The notes under the pieces are model-generated. The model did not search any database. It saw nothing but the letters and a program-made list of their open reading frames with translations, and was not told the origin of the DNA. Below, piece by piece: positions 7,132 to 16,135 of a DNA stretch of 44,960 bases (positions are counted from its first letter, which is position 1; each line of letters opens with the position of its first letter). Source of the stretch: Methylococcaceae bacterium (GTDB taxonomy: Bacteria > Pseudomonadota > Gammaproteobacteria > Methylococcales > Methylomonadaceae); the NCBI GenBank assembly GCA_900299045.1, contig OMIH01000125.1, forward strand, positions 1 to 44,960. Direction: 5' to 3'. Both the position numbers and the translations under genes were made by a program.

Positions 7132-10100
7132 ATGACAATCCAAGTTGCCCTGCATCATAAATCGCATTATGTGTTTGATCGTCAAGTGGTCGTTTCTCCT
7201 CATGAAATTCGCTTACGTCCTGCCGCACATAGTCGAACGCCTATATCAAGCTATTCTCTAAATATAAAACCCGCCAAGCACTTTGTGCATTGGCAACAAG
7301 ATGCTTACGGTAATTTTGTTGCACGCATAACGTTTCCGCAACCTACACGAGAAATTGAAATTAATGTCGATTTAATTGCGGATATGACTATTATCAACCC
7401 ATTTGATTTTTTCGTGGAAGATTGGGCAGAGCATTTCCCTTTTGCTTATCCAGCGAATTTAAAAACGGAATTAGCGCCCTTTTTAGAAATCGTTAACGAT
7501 AGTCCTCGTCTTGATGAGTGGTTAAAGCAATTTTCAGTACATATTCCAGAAGAGATTACGACAACTAACTTCCTCGTTTATATCAATCAACAGATTCATA
7601 ATGAAATCAATTATCTGATTCGTATGGAAGCGGGTGTGCAAAGTTGTGAAGAAACGTTAGAAAAAAAATCAGGATCGTGTCGGGATAGTGCTTGGTTACT
7701 TGTACAAATTTTACGACATTTAGGTATTGCAGCACGTTTTGTATCGGGTTATTTGATTCAGTTAGTGGCAGATGAAAGACCGCTTGATGGTCCTTTAGGA
7801 ACGGATGTCGATTTCACTGATTTACATGCGTGGTGTGAAGCGTATATTCCTGGTGCAGGATGGGTGGGCTTAGATGCTACTTCGGGTCTACTGACGGGTG
7901 AAGGGCATATTCCGCTGGCTGCCACAGCTATTCCTTCATCAGCAGCGCCGGTGAGTGGCATGACAGGGATTTGTGAATCGACGTTAGATGTTGAAATGAT
8001 TATCACGCGTATTCATGAAGATCCTCGTGTCACCAAACCTTTTACTGATAAGCAATGGCAAACCATTCACGCATTAGGTGAGCAAGTTGACGTGCAACTC
8101 CAAGATTTAGACGTCCGTTTAACACAAGGTGGCGAACCCACATTTGTTTCAATCGATAATATGGACGGTGCTGAATGGAATATTGCTGCATTAGGTGAAG
8201 AAAAATGGACACTTGCCAATACACTTTTAACGAGAATACAAAAACGATTTGCTCCTCATAGTGCGCTACATTTTGGTCAAGGGAAATGGTATCCAGGTGA
8301 ACCATTGCCGCGTTGGGCGTTAAATATGTATTGGCGCACTGATGGTGTACCAGTGTGGAATAATGAAGCATTAATTGCAAAACAGGCTCAATTGATTGAC
8401 ACCAGCACGCTTCGTAAATTTTCAGAAAAATTAACGGCAAGATTAGCGTTAAATTCAGGTTATTTAATTCCCGCTTACGAGGACCCATGGATTGCTTTAG
8501 ATAAGGAAAGTCGTCAGCCCATCAATATTGATACACATAAAATTGATTTACTAGGAAATTTAGGTGAAATAGTCGGTTATGTGTTGCCCTTAAAGGCTCT
8601 CAATAAAACACCTAAATGGCAATCTAGTCTGTGGCCACTGCGTCATGAGCGGTTATATCTCGTTCCAGGTGATTCTCCCATGGGACTGCGTTTGCCTCTA
8701 AGTAGTTTGCCGTGGGTAGCACCAGAGGATTTTGACATTGAACTACCTTGCGATCCTTTCGCAGAGCAGCATCCTCTATCAGCTTATCCTTGTGATAAAA
8801 AAATTGACACGCCAGAAGATATTCATAAAGCACCAACACCAAAAGAAGTCATTCATACGGCATTAGTATTTGAAGTGCGCGAAGGTTTTTTATACCTCTT
8901 TATGCCACCACTGACTCTTTTAGAAACATGGCTTGAACTAGTTTCCGCAATTGAAGATACAGCCGAAAAATTTGGATTGCCCATTCGCTTAGAAGGCTAT
9001 GCGCCGCCGCGTGATTCACGATTACTTTCACTTTCAATTACGCCAGATCCAGGCGTGATTGAAGTTAATATTCATCCAGCATCTACTTGGCACGAACTAG
9101 TAAATAATACAAAAATTCTGTATGAGGAAGCCCGTTTAACACGACTTTGTGCTGAAAAGTTTATGTTAGATGGTCGTCACACTGGTACAGGTGGAGGAAA
9201 CCATATTACATTGGGCGGTATGACCGCTGCGGATAGCCCTTTTTTGCGGCGTCCAGATTTGCTGCGTAGTTTAATTACTTACTGGCAACAGCATCCATGT
9301 TTATCATATCTTTTTTCAGGGCAATTTATTGGACCCACTAGTCAAGCACCGCGTGTGGATGAAGCGCGTGATGACAATTTGTATGAATTAGAAATCGCTT
9401 TTGCTCAGTTAGACAAAAAAATTACGATGGGCGAGGAAAATTTACAACCTTGGCTAGTAGATCGTTTATTGCGTAATTTGTTAATTGATTTAACAGGTAA
9501 TACACATCGTGCAGAATTTTGTATTGATAAGCTCTACTCACCCGATTCAGCCACGGGGCGACTTGGATTACTCGAGTTACGCGCTTTTGAGATGCCACCA
9601 CATTATCAGCTCAGTTTACTACAATCCCTTTTACTGCGCAGTTTAGTGGCGCGTTTTTGGAAAACGCCACATCAAGGAAAACTAATTTATTGGAATACGG
9701 CATTACATGATCGTTTTATGTTGCCGCATTTTATTGAACAAGACATCCATGATATTTGCGCAGATTTACGTCGTGCAGGTTATGAATTTGAGAATGAATG
9801 GTTTGCCGCTTTTTTAGAATTCCGTTTCCCTCGTTACGGCAAAGTAATTTATGATGGCGTGCAAATTGAATTGCGCCAAGCCATTGAACCTTGGCACGTA
9901 TTAGGGGAAGAAATAAGTGGTGCTGGGACATCACGTTATGTTGATTCTTCCGTTGAGCGACTGCAAATTAAAGTGAGTGGCATGACAGAAAATCGTCATC
10001 TTGTCTTGTGCAATAAACGTGTTTTACCATTACATCCAACGGGCGTGCCAGGTGAATACGTCGCTGCTGTGCGATTTAAAGCATGGGCACCGCCATCAGC

Positions 10101-10368
10101 ACTACATCCGACCATTCCAACAGATTCACCGTTGGTATTTGATTTATTTGATAGTTGGAGTGGACGCTCAATTGGTGGCTGTACTTATCATGTGAGTCAT
10201 CCAGGTGGACGTCATTATGACGTATTTCCCGTGAATGCAAATGAGGCTGAAGCGCGTCGTCGTGCACGTTTTTGGGAGCATGGTCACAGTGCAGGAAGTA
10301 TGGATATTTCCAATGAGCCTCTCAATCCAAAATTTCCGTTCACATTAGATTTACGTTGGAAAAAATAA
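7132..10368 (+). CDS. Transglutaminase-like protein with DUF2126 C-terminal region
   Basis: This 1078-residue cytosolic protein is the last gene of the Anbu operon. The N-terminus is the bacterial transglutaminase N domain (MTIQVALHHKSHYVFDR), followed by a transglutaminase core with a visible triad: Cys183 (SGSCRDSAW), His232 (DLHAWCEAY) and Asp248 (GLDATSG). The remaining two thirds is DUF2126, with QGGEPTFVSID, GQGKWYPGEPLPRW and a glycine-rich TGTGGGNHITLGG segment. A TTG at 7123 is also possible, but the AGAGAG binding site lies at proper distance only from ATG 7132. The core suggests a peptidase or amide-forming enzyme. A palindrome GTGTTAACAC (10371-10380) follows the stop but has no T-tract, so termination is unclear. 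Confidence 0.9.
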   Translation: MTIQVALHHKSHYVFDRQVVVSPHEIRLRPAAHSRTPISSYSLNIKPAKHFVHWQQDAYGNFVARITFPQPTREIEINVDLIADMTIINPFDFFVEDWAEHFPFAYPANLKTELAPFLEIVNDSPRLDEWLKQFSVHIPEEITTTNFLVYINQQIHNEINYLIRMEAGVQSCEETLEKKSGSCRDSAWLLVQILRHLGIAARFVSGYLIQLVADERPLDGPLGTDVDFTDLHAWCEAYIPGAGWVGLDATSGLLTGEGHIPLAATAIPSSAAPVSGMTGICESTLDVEMIITRIHEDPRVTKPFTDKQWQTIHALGEQVDVQLQDLDVRLTQGGEPTFVSIDNMDGAEWNIAALGEEKWTLANTLLTRIQKRFAPHSALHFGQGKWYPGEPLPRWALNMYWRTDGVPVWNNEALIAKQAQLIDTSTLRKFSEKLTARLALNSGYLIPAYEDPWIALDKESRQPINIDTHKIDLLGNLGEIVGYVLPLKALNKTPKWQSSLWPLRHERLYLVPGDSPMGLRLPLSSLPWVAPEDFDIELPCDPFAEQHPLSAYPCDKKIDTPEDIHKAPTPKEVIHTALVFEVREGFLYLFMPPLTLLETWLELVSAIEDTAEKFGLPIRLEGYAPPRDSRLLSLSITPDPGVIEVNIHPASTWHELVNNTKILYEEARLTRLCAEKFMLDGRHTGTGGGNHITLGGMTAADSPFLRRPDLLRSLITYWQQHPCLSYLFSGQFIGPTSQAPRVDEARDDNLYELEIAFAQLDKKITMGEENLQPWLVDRLLRNLLIDLTGNTHRAEFCIDKLYSPDSATGRLGLLELRAFEMPPHYQLSLLQSLLLRSLVARFWKTPHQGKLIYWNTALHDRFMLPHFIEQDIHDICADLRRAGYEFENEWFAAFLEFRFPRYGKVIYDGVQIELRQAIEPWHVLGEEISGAGTSRYVDSSVERLQIKVSGMTENRHLVLCNKRVLPLHPTGVPGEYVAAVRFKAWAPPSALHPTIPTDSPLVFDLFDSWSGRSIGGCTYHVSHPGGRHYDVFPVNANEAEARRRARFWEHGHSAGSMDISNEPLNPKFPFTLDLRWKK

Positions 10369-10593
10369 GTGTGTTAACACTGTAAACTCTAACTTTAATC
10401 GTCTATAACTAACGCACTATAAAAAGATAATCGTGTTCATCATAAGTAAAATATTATGCCCATTAAAAATAAGTAGCTTTAAATTTTTACCCATATTAAA
10501 TAATCATCACGTTATATTGCGTTAGCTATATGGTTCAAACAAGTCCTGCATTGTATGTTAAAGAGGACAAACAGCATTTTGACTAACGTTGCG

Positions 10594-11511
10594 CTAACGT
10601 CTGAACGTTTTGATTATATCGGCTATTTTTTGCGCGATGTATATTAACGCTATCTTGATGTTACGCCAAATAATGGGAGTATATTGACAAAAATTGGCAT
10701 AGCCGCGCATTAAAAAACATTTAGCGTAGCGAATTACACAAGTTTGATATTGAGAGAGTGTTGCTTGTTGTGACGCCGACAGCGTGAGTTTTCCTTGTTC
10801 AAACCACATTTGATAAAGACTAATCAAAATTTGTACACCCATTGAAAGTCCCATCAAGGCGCCTGATGCAATGACCACATAAGCAAAACTTGGGTAACTT
10901 CGTGTGATAAACCATGAAAGCGTATCAATGAGCATTGATATGAAAGGGATAACAATAATGACACGTTTAAGCGATGTACTCATTTCGCAGTAAATGAAAA
11001 TGCGACCCACAAATAACAAGATAAACGCAATACCAAATAAATGAATATGCGATACTTTTACCAGTCCGGGAAGTGGCGCTGCTTTTGATGAAGCAACATC
11101 CATAACGCCTTCATAGTTTGTCAAATCAGGTAAGCTAGGATTAATTTGTGGCGAATGGCATATCACGCAATCTCGGTCTAAAATAGGCGCGATAGTTGAC
11201 TTAAAATCACGGGGTGTTTTATCCGTGGCAAGCCAGCGAAGAATGGTATCTCTATCCACACTGGATTTAAGATTGGACTCCATTGGTCCACCGTTAATGG
11301 CTGAACCTAGGCGTGTTTGATCTTGTGAACCATAGTAGGCAATCATCACGTCATCAACCGACATGCCTGCTTTGCCATCACGCATTTGATGCGTGTAATA
11401 CATATGAGTTAACGCAAATAAGTATCCGATACCAATCGTAATTAAAAAAAGTGAGTACAGCATTTTCTCACTAACTGAAATATCTTTAAATCGCAAACAG
11501 AGCTTTTCCAT
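10594..11511 (-). CDS. Multi-pass membrane protein with a c-type heme motif
   Basis: The protein has 305 residues, an N-terminal transmembrane helix (about 17-37), a soluble region of about 115 residues and three or more helices in the C-terminal half. The soluble region contains CVICH (Cys115-Cys118-His119), the CXXCH signature for covalent heme attachment, within DFKSTIAPILDRDCVICHSP, so it should face the periplasm. Similar proteins in environmental proteobacteria often carry a misleading 'elongation factor-1 alpha' label; nothing here supports translation factor activity. A GTG at 11514 is an alternative start; ATG 11511 has better spacing to AGGAG. It follows gltA by about 40 nt but has its own binding site. 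An electron-transfer role is inference. Confidence 0.7.
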   Translation of the reverse strand: MEKLCLRFKDISVSEKMLYSLFLITIGIGYLFALTHMYYTHQMRDGKAGMSVDDVMIAYYGSQDQTRLGSAINGGPMESNLKSSVDRDTILRWLATDKTPRDFKSTIAPILDRDCVICHSPQINPSLPDLTNYEGVMDVASSKAAPLPGLVKVSHIHLFGIAFILLFVGRIFIYCEMSTSLKRVIIVIPFISMLIDTLSWFITRSYPSFAYVVIASGALMGLSMGVQILISLYQMWFEQGKLTLSASQQATLSQYQTCVIRYAKCFLMRGYANFCQYTPIIWRNIKIALIYIAQKIADIIKTFRR

Positions 11512-11549
11512 CACAATGACTCCTACTGTTGGGTATTTGGTCTTACACG

Positions 11550-12827
11550 TTAAATATGACGCGTTTTTACTCCTCGGTAAAGTTGCCGTGGGCGTCCAAT
11601 TCGTTGATTAGGATCTGAAATCATTTCGTCCCAGTGTGAAATCCAGCCAATAGTTCGTCCCATAGCAAAAATGGCAGTAAACATATTGACGGGAATACCA
11701 AGTGAATAAAGCAATAAGCCAGAATAAAAATCGACTTTGGGGTACATCCCTTTTTCAATAAAATAGGCATCGTTGAGAACTAGGCGCTCCACTTCAAGCG
11801 CTACTTGAAAAAGTGGGTCATCGAGTTTATTTAGTTCACCAAACACTTCATAACACAGTTCTCTCATGATTTTGGCACGAGGATCGTAATTTTTATACAC
11901 TTGATGCCCAATGCCATTTAATTTGAACGAATCCTTATTATCTTTGGCTTTGTCAATAAAGCGGGAAACATTTGCAGCTTCACCAATGGTTTTAAACGTA
12001 TTTAAAACCGCTTCATTTGCACCACCATGTGCGGATCCCCATAGACACGCAATGCCCGCTGTAATGCACGCATAAGGATTCGCACCACTTGAACCCGCTA
12101 AACGTACAGTCGAGGTGGAAGCACTTTGTTCATGGTCAGCATGTAGAATCAGAAACTTTTCCAGCGCACGAACAAAAACGAGATTTTGACTGTAATCGTC
12201 ACAAGGCGTGGCAAATAGCATTTGCATGAAATTTTCAGTGTAACTCAGTTTGCTTTGCGCATACATAAAAGGCAAACCAACGCTATATTTGTAGCACATC
12301 GCCACAATGGTTGGCATTTTAGCAATTAATCTTATGGCATTGAGTTCACGATCTTGCGGGGATTTAATATCCAATGCGTCGTGGTAAAATGCGGACAATG
12401 CACCCACTACGCCAACCATCACCGCCATTGGATGAGCATCACGCCGAAACCCTTTGAAAAAATTGGTTAATTGATCGTGAACCAATGTTTGTGTCGTGAT
12501 TTTTTGCTCAAATTCGTGCAATCTTTCAGATGTTGGTAATTCACCGTAAAGAAGTAAATAGCCTGTTTCTAAGAAACTACATCTCTCAACTAATTCATCA
12601 ATGGGATAGCCGCGATAAAACAACATACCCACTTCATCATCAACATACGTTATTGTTGAGCTGCAACTTGCCGTAGAATGAAATCCCGGATCGTAGGTAA
12701 ATAAACCTGTTTGACTATATAGCGATTTAATATCCAGTACATCAGGACGATTGGTGCCAGATAATACGGGAAATTCACATACTATTTTGTCATTGTCTTT
12801 TAACGTAAATACACGATTTTGTGTCAT
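11550..12827 (-). CDS. gltA: Citrate synthase
   Basis: Condenses acetyl-CoA and oxaloacetate to citrate at the entry of the TCA cycle. The 425-residue protein has the length and N-terminal beta domain (MTQNRVFTLKDND) of the hexameric, NADH-sensitive Gram-negative type. Catalytic segments are visible: His in WGSAHGGANE, His in GIGHQVYKNYDPRA and Asp in YPKVDFYSGLLL. A longer in-frame start at 12962 would overlap the preceding dioxygenase gene. ATG 12827 is preferred because it carries GGGAGAAATTT and the family N-terminus. The HPPD-like gene ends 25 nt upstream, so the two may be co-transcribed; that pairing is unusual. Confidence 0.95.
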   Translation of the reverse strand: MTQNRVFTLKDNDKIVCEFPVLSGTNRPDVLDIKSLYSQTGLFTYDPGFHSTASCSSTITYVDDEVGMLFYRGYPIDELVERCSFLETGYLLLYGELPTSERLHEFEQKITTQTLVHDQLTNFFKGFRRDAHPMAVMVGVVGALSAFYHDALDIKSPQDRELNAIRLIAKMPTIVAMCYKYSVGLPFMYAQSKLSYTENFMQMLFATPCDDYSQNLVFVRALEKFLILHADHEQSASTSTVRLAGSSGANPYACITAGIACLWGSAHGGANEAVLNTFKTIGEAANVSRFIDKAKDNKDSFKLNGIGHQVYKNYDPRAKIMRELCYEVFGELNKLDDPLFQVALEVERLVLNDAYFIEKGMYPKVDFYSGLLLYSLGIPVNMFTAIFAMGRTIGWISHWDEMISDPNQRIGRPRQLYRGVKTRHI

Positions 12828-12852
12828 AAATTTCTCCCAAAAAAGAATGTGG

Positions 12853-14076
12853 CTATAACGCTTTTGAAACACCCTCTTCTTGACCTGCTGCATAGGTAAG
12901 TGAAGCAACATTTTCTTTGGTAAAAAAACCATCAAACTCGTCAAATCGTTGTACATATTCAATAATCAATGAAGAAAAACTCGATGCGGATGAAAAAATT
13001 TGTTTTAACCCTTCCTCCCGAGAGCCTACTGTATTGACTAAAAAATCTTTACCTTGCGCGGTGATGGCATCTACGACCACATCGATATTTTCTTTACCTG
13101 CTTGATGACCATCTTTGACTTCAACAGCAATGTGGTGCAAACGTGGACCGTAATTTCGCACAAAAGTTTCTGTTGGACTGGGCATATTATCAATATGATT
13201 CACGCAATAGGGATGATTATTTGCTGTAAAAACTTTAGCTGGACTTTTTGATTCGGGATCTAATCGTGTATTTTTGGTGACATTAGTCGACGAATTTTGA
13301 TCGGGAATATCATAACTTCCCCAATAGTAATAACTCGATAATGCAAGATATTCTAAAATAGCGGCTTCACGATTTTGACTGTAAACACGCGTGGCGAGAT
13401 GATCAATAGGACAGAGCAAATGTCGAATACCAAGACGCTCTTGCATTTCTTTTCCACGATCATTTGCCGCCTGTGCTTGAGGAAAGATAACGCAATAGCC
13501 ATGCTGATAAAGACGAATTGCATTTTCTGGACGCTCTATATAACCCAATACATTTTGCGTATACGGAGAAGGTTTTGAAATACTCACATTCAAAGGTAAA
13601 TCCAACTCAGCAAGTTGCTCAGTTTGAAAAAAGCGAAACTCACGTTCTTGTTGTAGTGCAACAACATCATGGCGATTTGTGGTTAACAGAATTTCGCCTA
13701 GATAGCGGCTATGTGGGCGTTTTGCTCCAACGGGATATAAATCATTTAGACTGCGAAAAATGTCGGTATGTTCGGCATGTTTTACTTCACGCAGTAAAAT
13801 ATCTGGCGACTCCATATCAATACGCAAAACGTGTGTTAAATGCTTGTCGCTGTCAAGCGTGACAAGATATTGATAGGGTGTCATCAAAGCGAGTTCGGTA
13901 ATGTAGTCTACTGAATTTCCAGGTTCAACACCAATCATAAGCGCCTCAATACCGCCAATCATATCGGTTAAGCCACTTGCATCACGTTGTGTTAAAAGAC
14001 GTTGAAGATACTCTTCAAAAAAATCAGAATTTTTTTTATCACCAAAACGTGGCATAGTTGTGGAGCAAATCATCAT
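12853..14076 (-). CDS. HPPD-like VOC-superfamily dioxygenase
   Basis: The 407-residue protein resembles 4-hydroxyphenylpyruvate dioxygenase in its C-terminal half. The three expected iron ligands can be seen: His226 (PIDHLATRV), His315 (LHHIAVEVKD) and Glu373 (LIIEYVQR), followed by GFFTKENVASL, the helix that closes the HPPD active site. The N-terminal 200 residues are divergent. The substrate is probably an aromatic 2-oxo acid or a related compound, but genuine HPPD activity is uncertain, and no homogentisate pathway genes are nearby. ATG 14076 follows AAGGTATTC; upstream in-frame codons lack a binding site. Its neighbour downstream is citrate synthase. Confidence 0.7.
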   Translation of the reverse strand: MMICSTTMPRFGDKKNSDFFEEYLQRLLTQRDASGLTDMIGGIEALMIGVEPGNSVDYITELALMTPYQYLVTLDSDKHLTHVLRIDMESPDILLREVKHAEHTDIFRSLNDLYPVGAKRPHSRYLGEILLTTNRHDVVALQQEREFRFFQTEQLAELDLPLNVSISKPSPYTQNVLGYIERPENAIRLYQHGYCVIFPQAQAANDRGKEMQERLGIRHLLCPIDHLATRVYSQNREAAILEYLALSSYYYWGSYDIPDQNSSTNVTKNTRLDPESKSPAKVFTANNHPYCVNHIDNMPSPTETFVRNYGPRLHHIAVEVKDGHQAGKENIDVVVDAITAQGKDFLVNTVGSREEGLKQIFSSASSFSSLIIEYVQRFDEFDGFFTKENVASLTYAAGQEEGVSKAL

Positions 14077-14369
14077 GAATACCTTATAGCTAGTCAAGTG
14101 CGGATAAAAATTAAAACGCAAAGACTATGCCAGCCAATTTTTTATCATTATTTCAAGTACATTATAGGTTGACTAAAAAATATAACATGATGATTATAAA
14201 TAAAAAATAATCAAAAATAAGCCATACAATACGAAAATAAGGAAAAGAATTTCAAATGATAAATACGACGAATTTGCACCAAAAATAACGAGCAATTTCC
14301 CACTATGCACTATTTTGGAACATATTTTTCATCAATCGTTATTCAATAGTCAAGATAGAGGATTTTTCT

Positions 14370-14987
14370 TCATGAATTCAACATTCCAGCACGAATAATA
14401 AACGCTTCAACTTCATCAAGACCGTGCTTAGTTTTTAAATTGGTAAAGACAAACGGACGGTCGCCACGCATTTTGCGTGCATCACGATCCATCACATCGA
14501 GTGACGCACCAACGTGTGGTGCTAAATCGATTTTATTGATAATCAGCAAATCTGAACGGGTAATTCCAGGTCCACCTTTACGCGGAATTTTGTCACCGGC
14601 TGACACGTCTATCACATAAATAGTCAAATCAGCCAGTTCAGGACTAAATGTTGCACTCAAATTATCACCACCACTTTCGACAATAATGAAATCTAAATGC
14701 GCAAAGCGATTAAGTAAATCATCTACTGCAGCAAGATTCATTGACGCGTCTTCACGAATAGCCGTATGAGGACAACCACCGGTTTCAACACCTACTATAC
14801 GCTCTTGAGGCAACGCTTCACTGCGGATTAAAAACTGTTGATCTTCTTTGGTGTAAATATCATTAGTGACAACGGCAATATCAAAATTATCACGCATTTT
14901 TTTGCATAACGCATCAATCAACGCGGTTTTCCCTGATCCAACAGGACCACCAATTCCAAGACGTAAAACGTGTTTTTTTGTGCTCAT
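14370..14987 (-). CDS. ureG: Urease accessory GTPase UreG
   Basis: This SIMIBI-class GTPase drives nickel insertion into urease. The 205-residue protein has P-loop GGPVGSGKT (about residues 13-21), the metal-binding CPH in [15 protein letters not shown], the switch segment [15 protein letters not shown], and the guanine-specificity motif NKIDL. The ATG at 14987 gives the family N-terminus [17 protein letters not shown]; a longer in-frame start at 15014 would add nine residues that the family lacks. It is the last gene of the urease operon, starting 35 nt after ureF. I see no convincing hairpin terminator in the 290 bases before the next gene. Confidence 0.96.
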   Translation of the reverse strand: MSTKKHVLRLGIGGPVGSGKTALIDALCKKMRDNFDIAVVTNDIYTKEDQQFLIRSEALPQERIVGVETGGCPHTAIREDASMNLAAVDDLLNRFAHLDFIIVESGGDNLSATFSPELADLTIYVIDVSAGDKIPRKGGPGITRSDLLIINKIDLAPHVGASLDVMDRDARKMRGDRPFVFTNLKTKHGLDEVEAFIIRAGMLNS

Positions 14988-15022
14988 AAATTCTCTTTTT
15001 TTAAATGGTTTCAATCGTTCAT

Positions 15023-15697
15023 TTAAGAACGAAATAATCGTGAATATTGCATTTCATGGCGGCTGCTCATCAATGCTAAACTAAAGGCACTGCCACCAAT
15101 ATTATCATCGTGTATGTCAAAAGCGCTATCTACTAAATTAGGTATGTTATCGGCTAATCGCGTTAATAATTTTTGACCTGCAACTTGACCTAATGGTACT
15201 AATTTAACCGCGCACAATACTTGATTTTCAAGCCAACTCCATAAGTAACCCACTGCCGCTTCACGCACAGGAATCTGCCAATTCACCGAGGTGAACGCAA
15301 ATATATTAACGAGCGTTGTATCTGACCTGCGCATCCAAATACCACTTTTTTCAATTTCAAGTGCATAAAGCAATCGGGCGAGTGCTTGACCGGTCTGCCT
15401 ATCCTCTGCGCGAAGCTCTGCGGTTTCTCGACAAGCTATTAAAGTATGACTCCAATGCGTAATACTTTCATTATCGTTATTTTCCCAAGCACGATAAAAT
15501 CGGATAAATAAAGGCAAATCGACGCGAGCAATGCAACGCGCCATCACACCCTCAATCCACTCACTCGTTTGATCTTCATTGGTTAATAAGCCATCATCAA
15601 CAGCCATTTCAAGCCCCTGCGAATAGCAATACATCCCAATCGGTAAACTAGGACTAATGAGTTGCAGTAGACGCAATAGTGCGAAATCAGTGACCAT
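15023..15697 (-). CDS. ureF: Urease accessory protein UreF
   Basis: The 224-residue UreF acts with UreD and UreG in urease metallocentre assembly. Typical segments are [21 protein letters not shown] at the N-terminus, [10 protein letters not shown] and the C-terminal [31 protein letters not shown]. The ATG at 15697 is chosen over 15742 because it begins at the conserved [15 protein letters not shown] block; it then overlaps the 3-prime end of ureE by 11 nt. The order ureE-ureF-ureG is standard. Confidence 0.94.
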   Translation of the reverse strand: MVTDFALLRLLQLISPSLPIGMYCYSQGLEMAVDDGLLTNEDQTSEWIEGVMARCIARVDLPLFIRFYRAWENNDNESITHWSHTLIACRETAELRAEDRQTGQALARLLYALEIEKSGIWMRRSDTTLVNIFAFTSVNWQIPVREAAVGYLWSWLENQVLCAVKLVPLGQVAGQKLLTRLADNIPNLVDSAFDIHDDNIGGSAFSLALMSSRHEMQYSRLFRS

Positions 15698-16121
15698 GAC
15701 CGTAATAGGCGCCCTGCTCTGGCTCAAAAGGTAAGATTTCATGCGTGACGCTAAATCCTAATCCTTCAAGCATTTGATCCAGTACATAATCGGTTAAAAA
15801 ACGCAACTCACCCTCTAAAATTTGCAACGGCACATGGCGATTGCCTAAGTGATAACACGCACGAGCGAATTGCCACGCATCTTGCGAGCGTACAACCGAC
15901 AAATTCTCTGATGCGGATTTTACGCGCACCCTGTAATTATCCGTACCCGTCAATACAAATCCATGACGTAGCACCTGCCCTCGTGGGAGAAATAAACCAA
16001 TTTCTCGACCACTGTCTGTTTGACCCAGTAGGCGTGATTTTTGCCGCGCTTCATAGGTTAGCGTCACCTCATCATCGGAAACACTGTCTTGTTGCGTGGT
16101 GATTTCTGTTAGTTTTAGCAT
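15687..16121 (-). CDS. ureE: Urease accessory nickel metallochaperone UreE
   Basis: UreE delivers nickel to the UreDFG complex. The 144-residue protein shows the peptide-binding N-terminal domain (LTYEARQKSRLLGQTDSG) and the metal-binding core RACYHLGNRHVPLQI, whose two histidines are conserved. The C-terminus is a very short GHGH rather than the long His-rich tail of Klebsiella UreE, so nickel storage capacity is likely small. An ATG one codon upstream (16124) is equally possible. Fourteen nt separate it from ureC. Confidence 0.94.
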   Translation of the reverse strand: MLKLTEITTQQDSVSDDEVTLTYEARQKSRLLGQTDSGREIGLFLPRGQVLRHGFVLTGTDNYRVRVKSASENLSVVRSQDAWQFARACYHLGNRHVPLQILEGELRFLTDYVLDQMLEGLGFSVTHEILPFEPEQGAYYGHGH

Positions 16122-16135
16122 CATGTCAATGTCTA

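Noticed and set aside
10371-10380. GTGTTAACAC palindrome after the transglutaminase gene as a terminator
   Set aside because: There is no loop of usable size and no T-tract; at most a short palindromic site.
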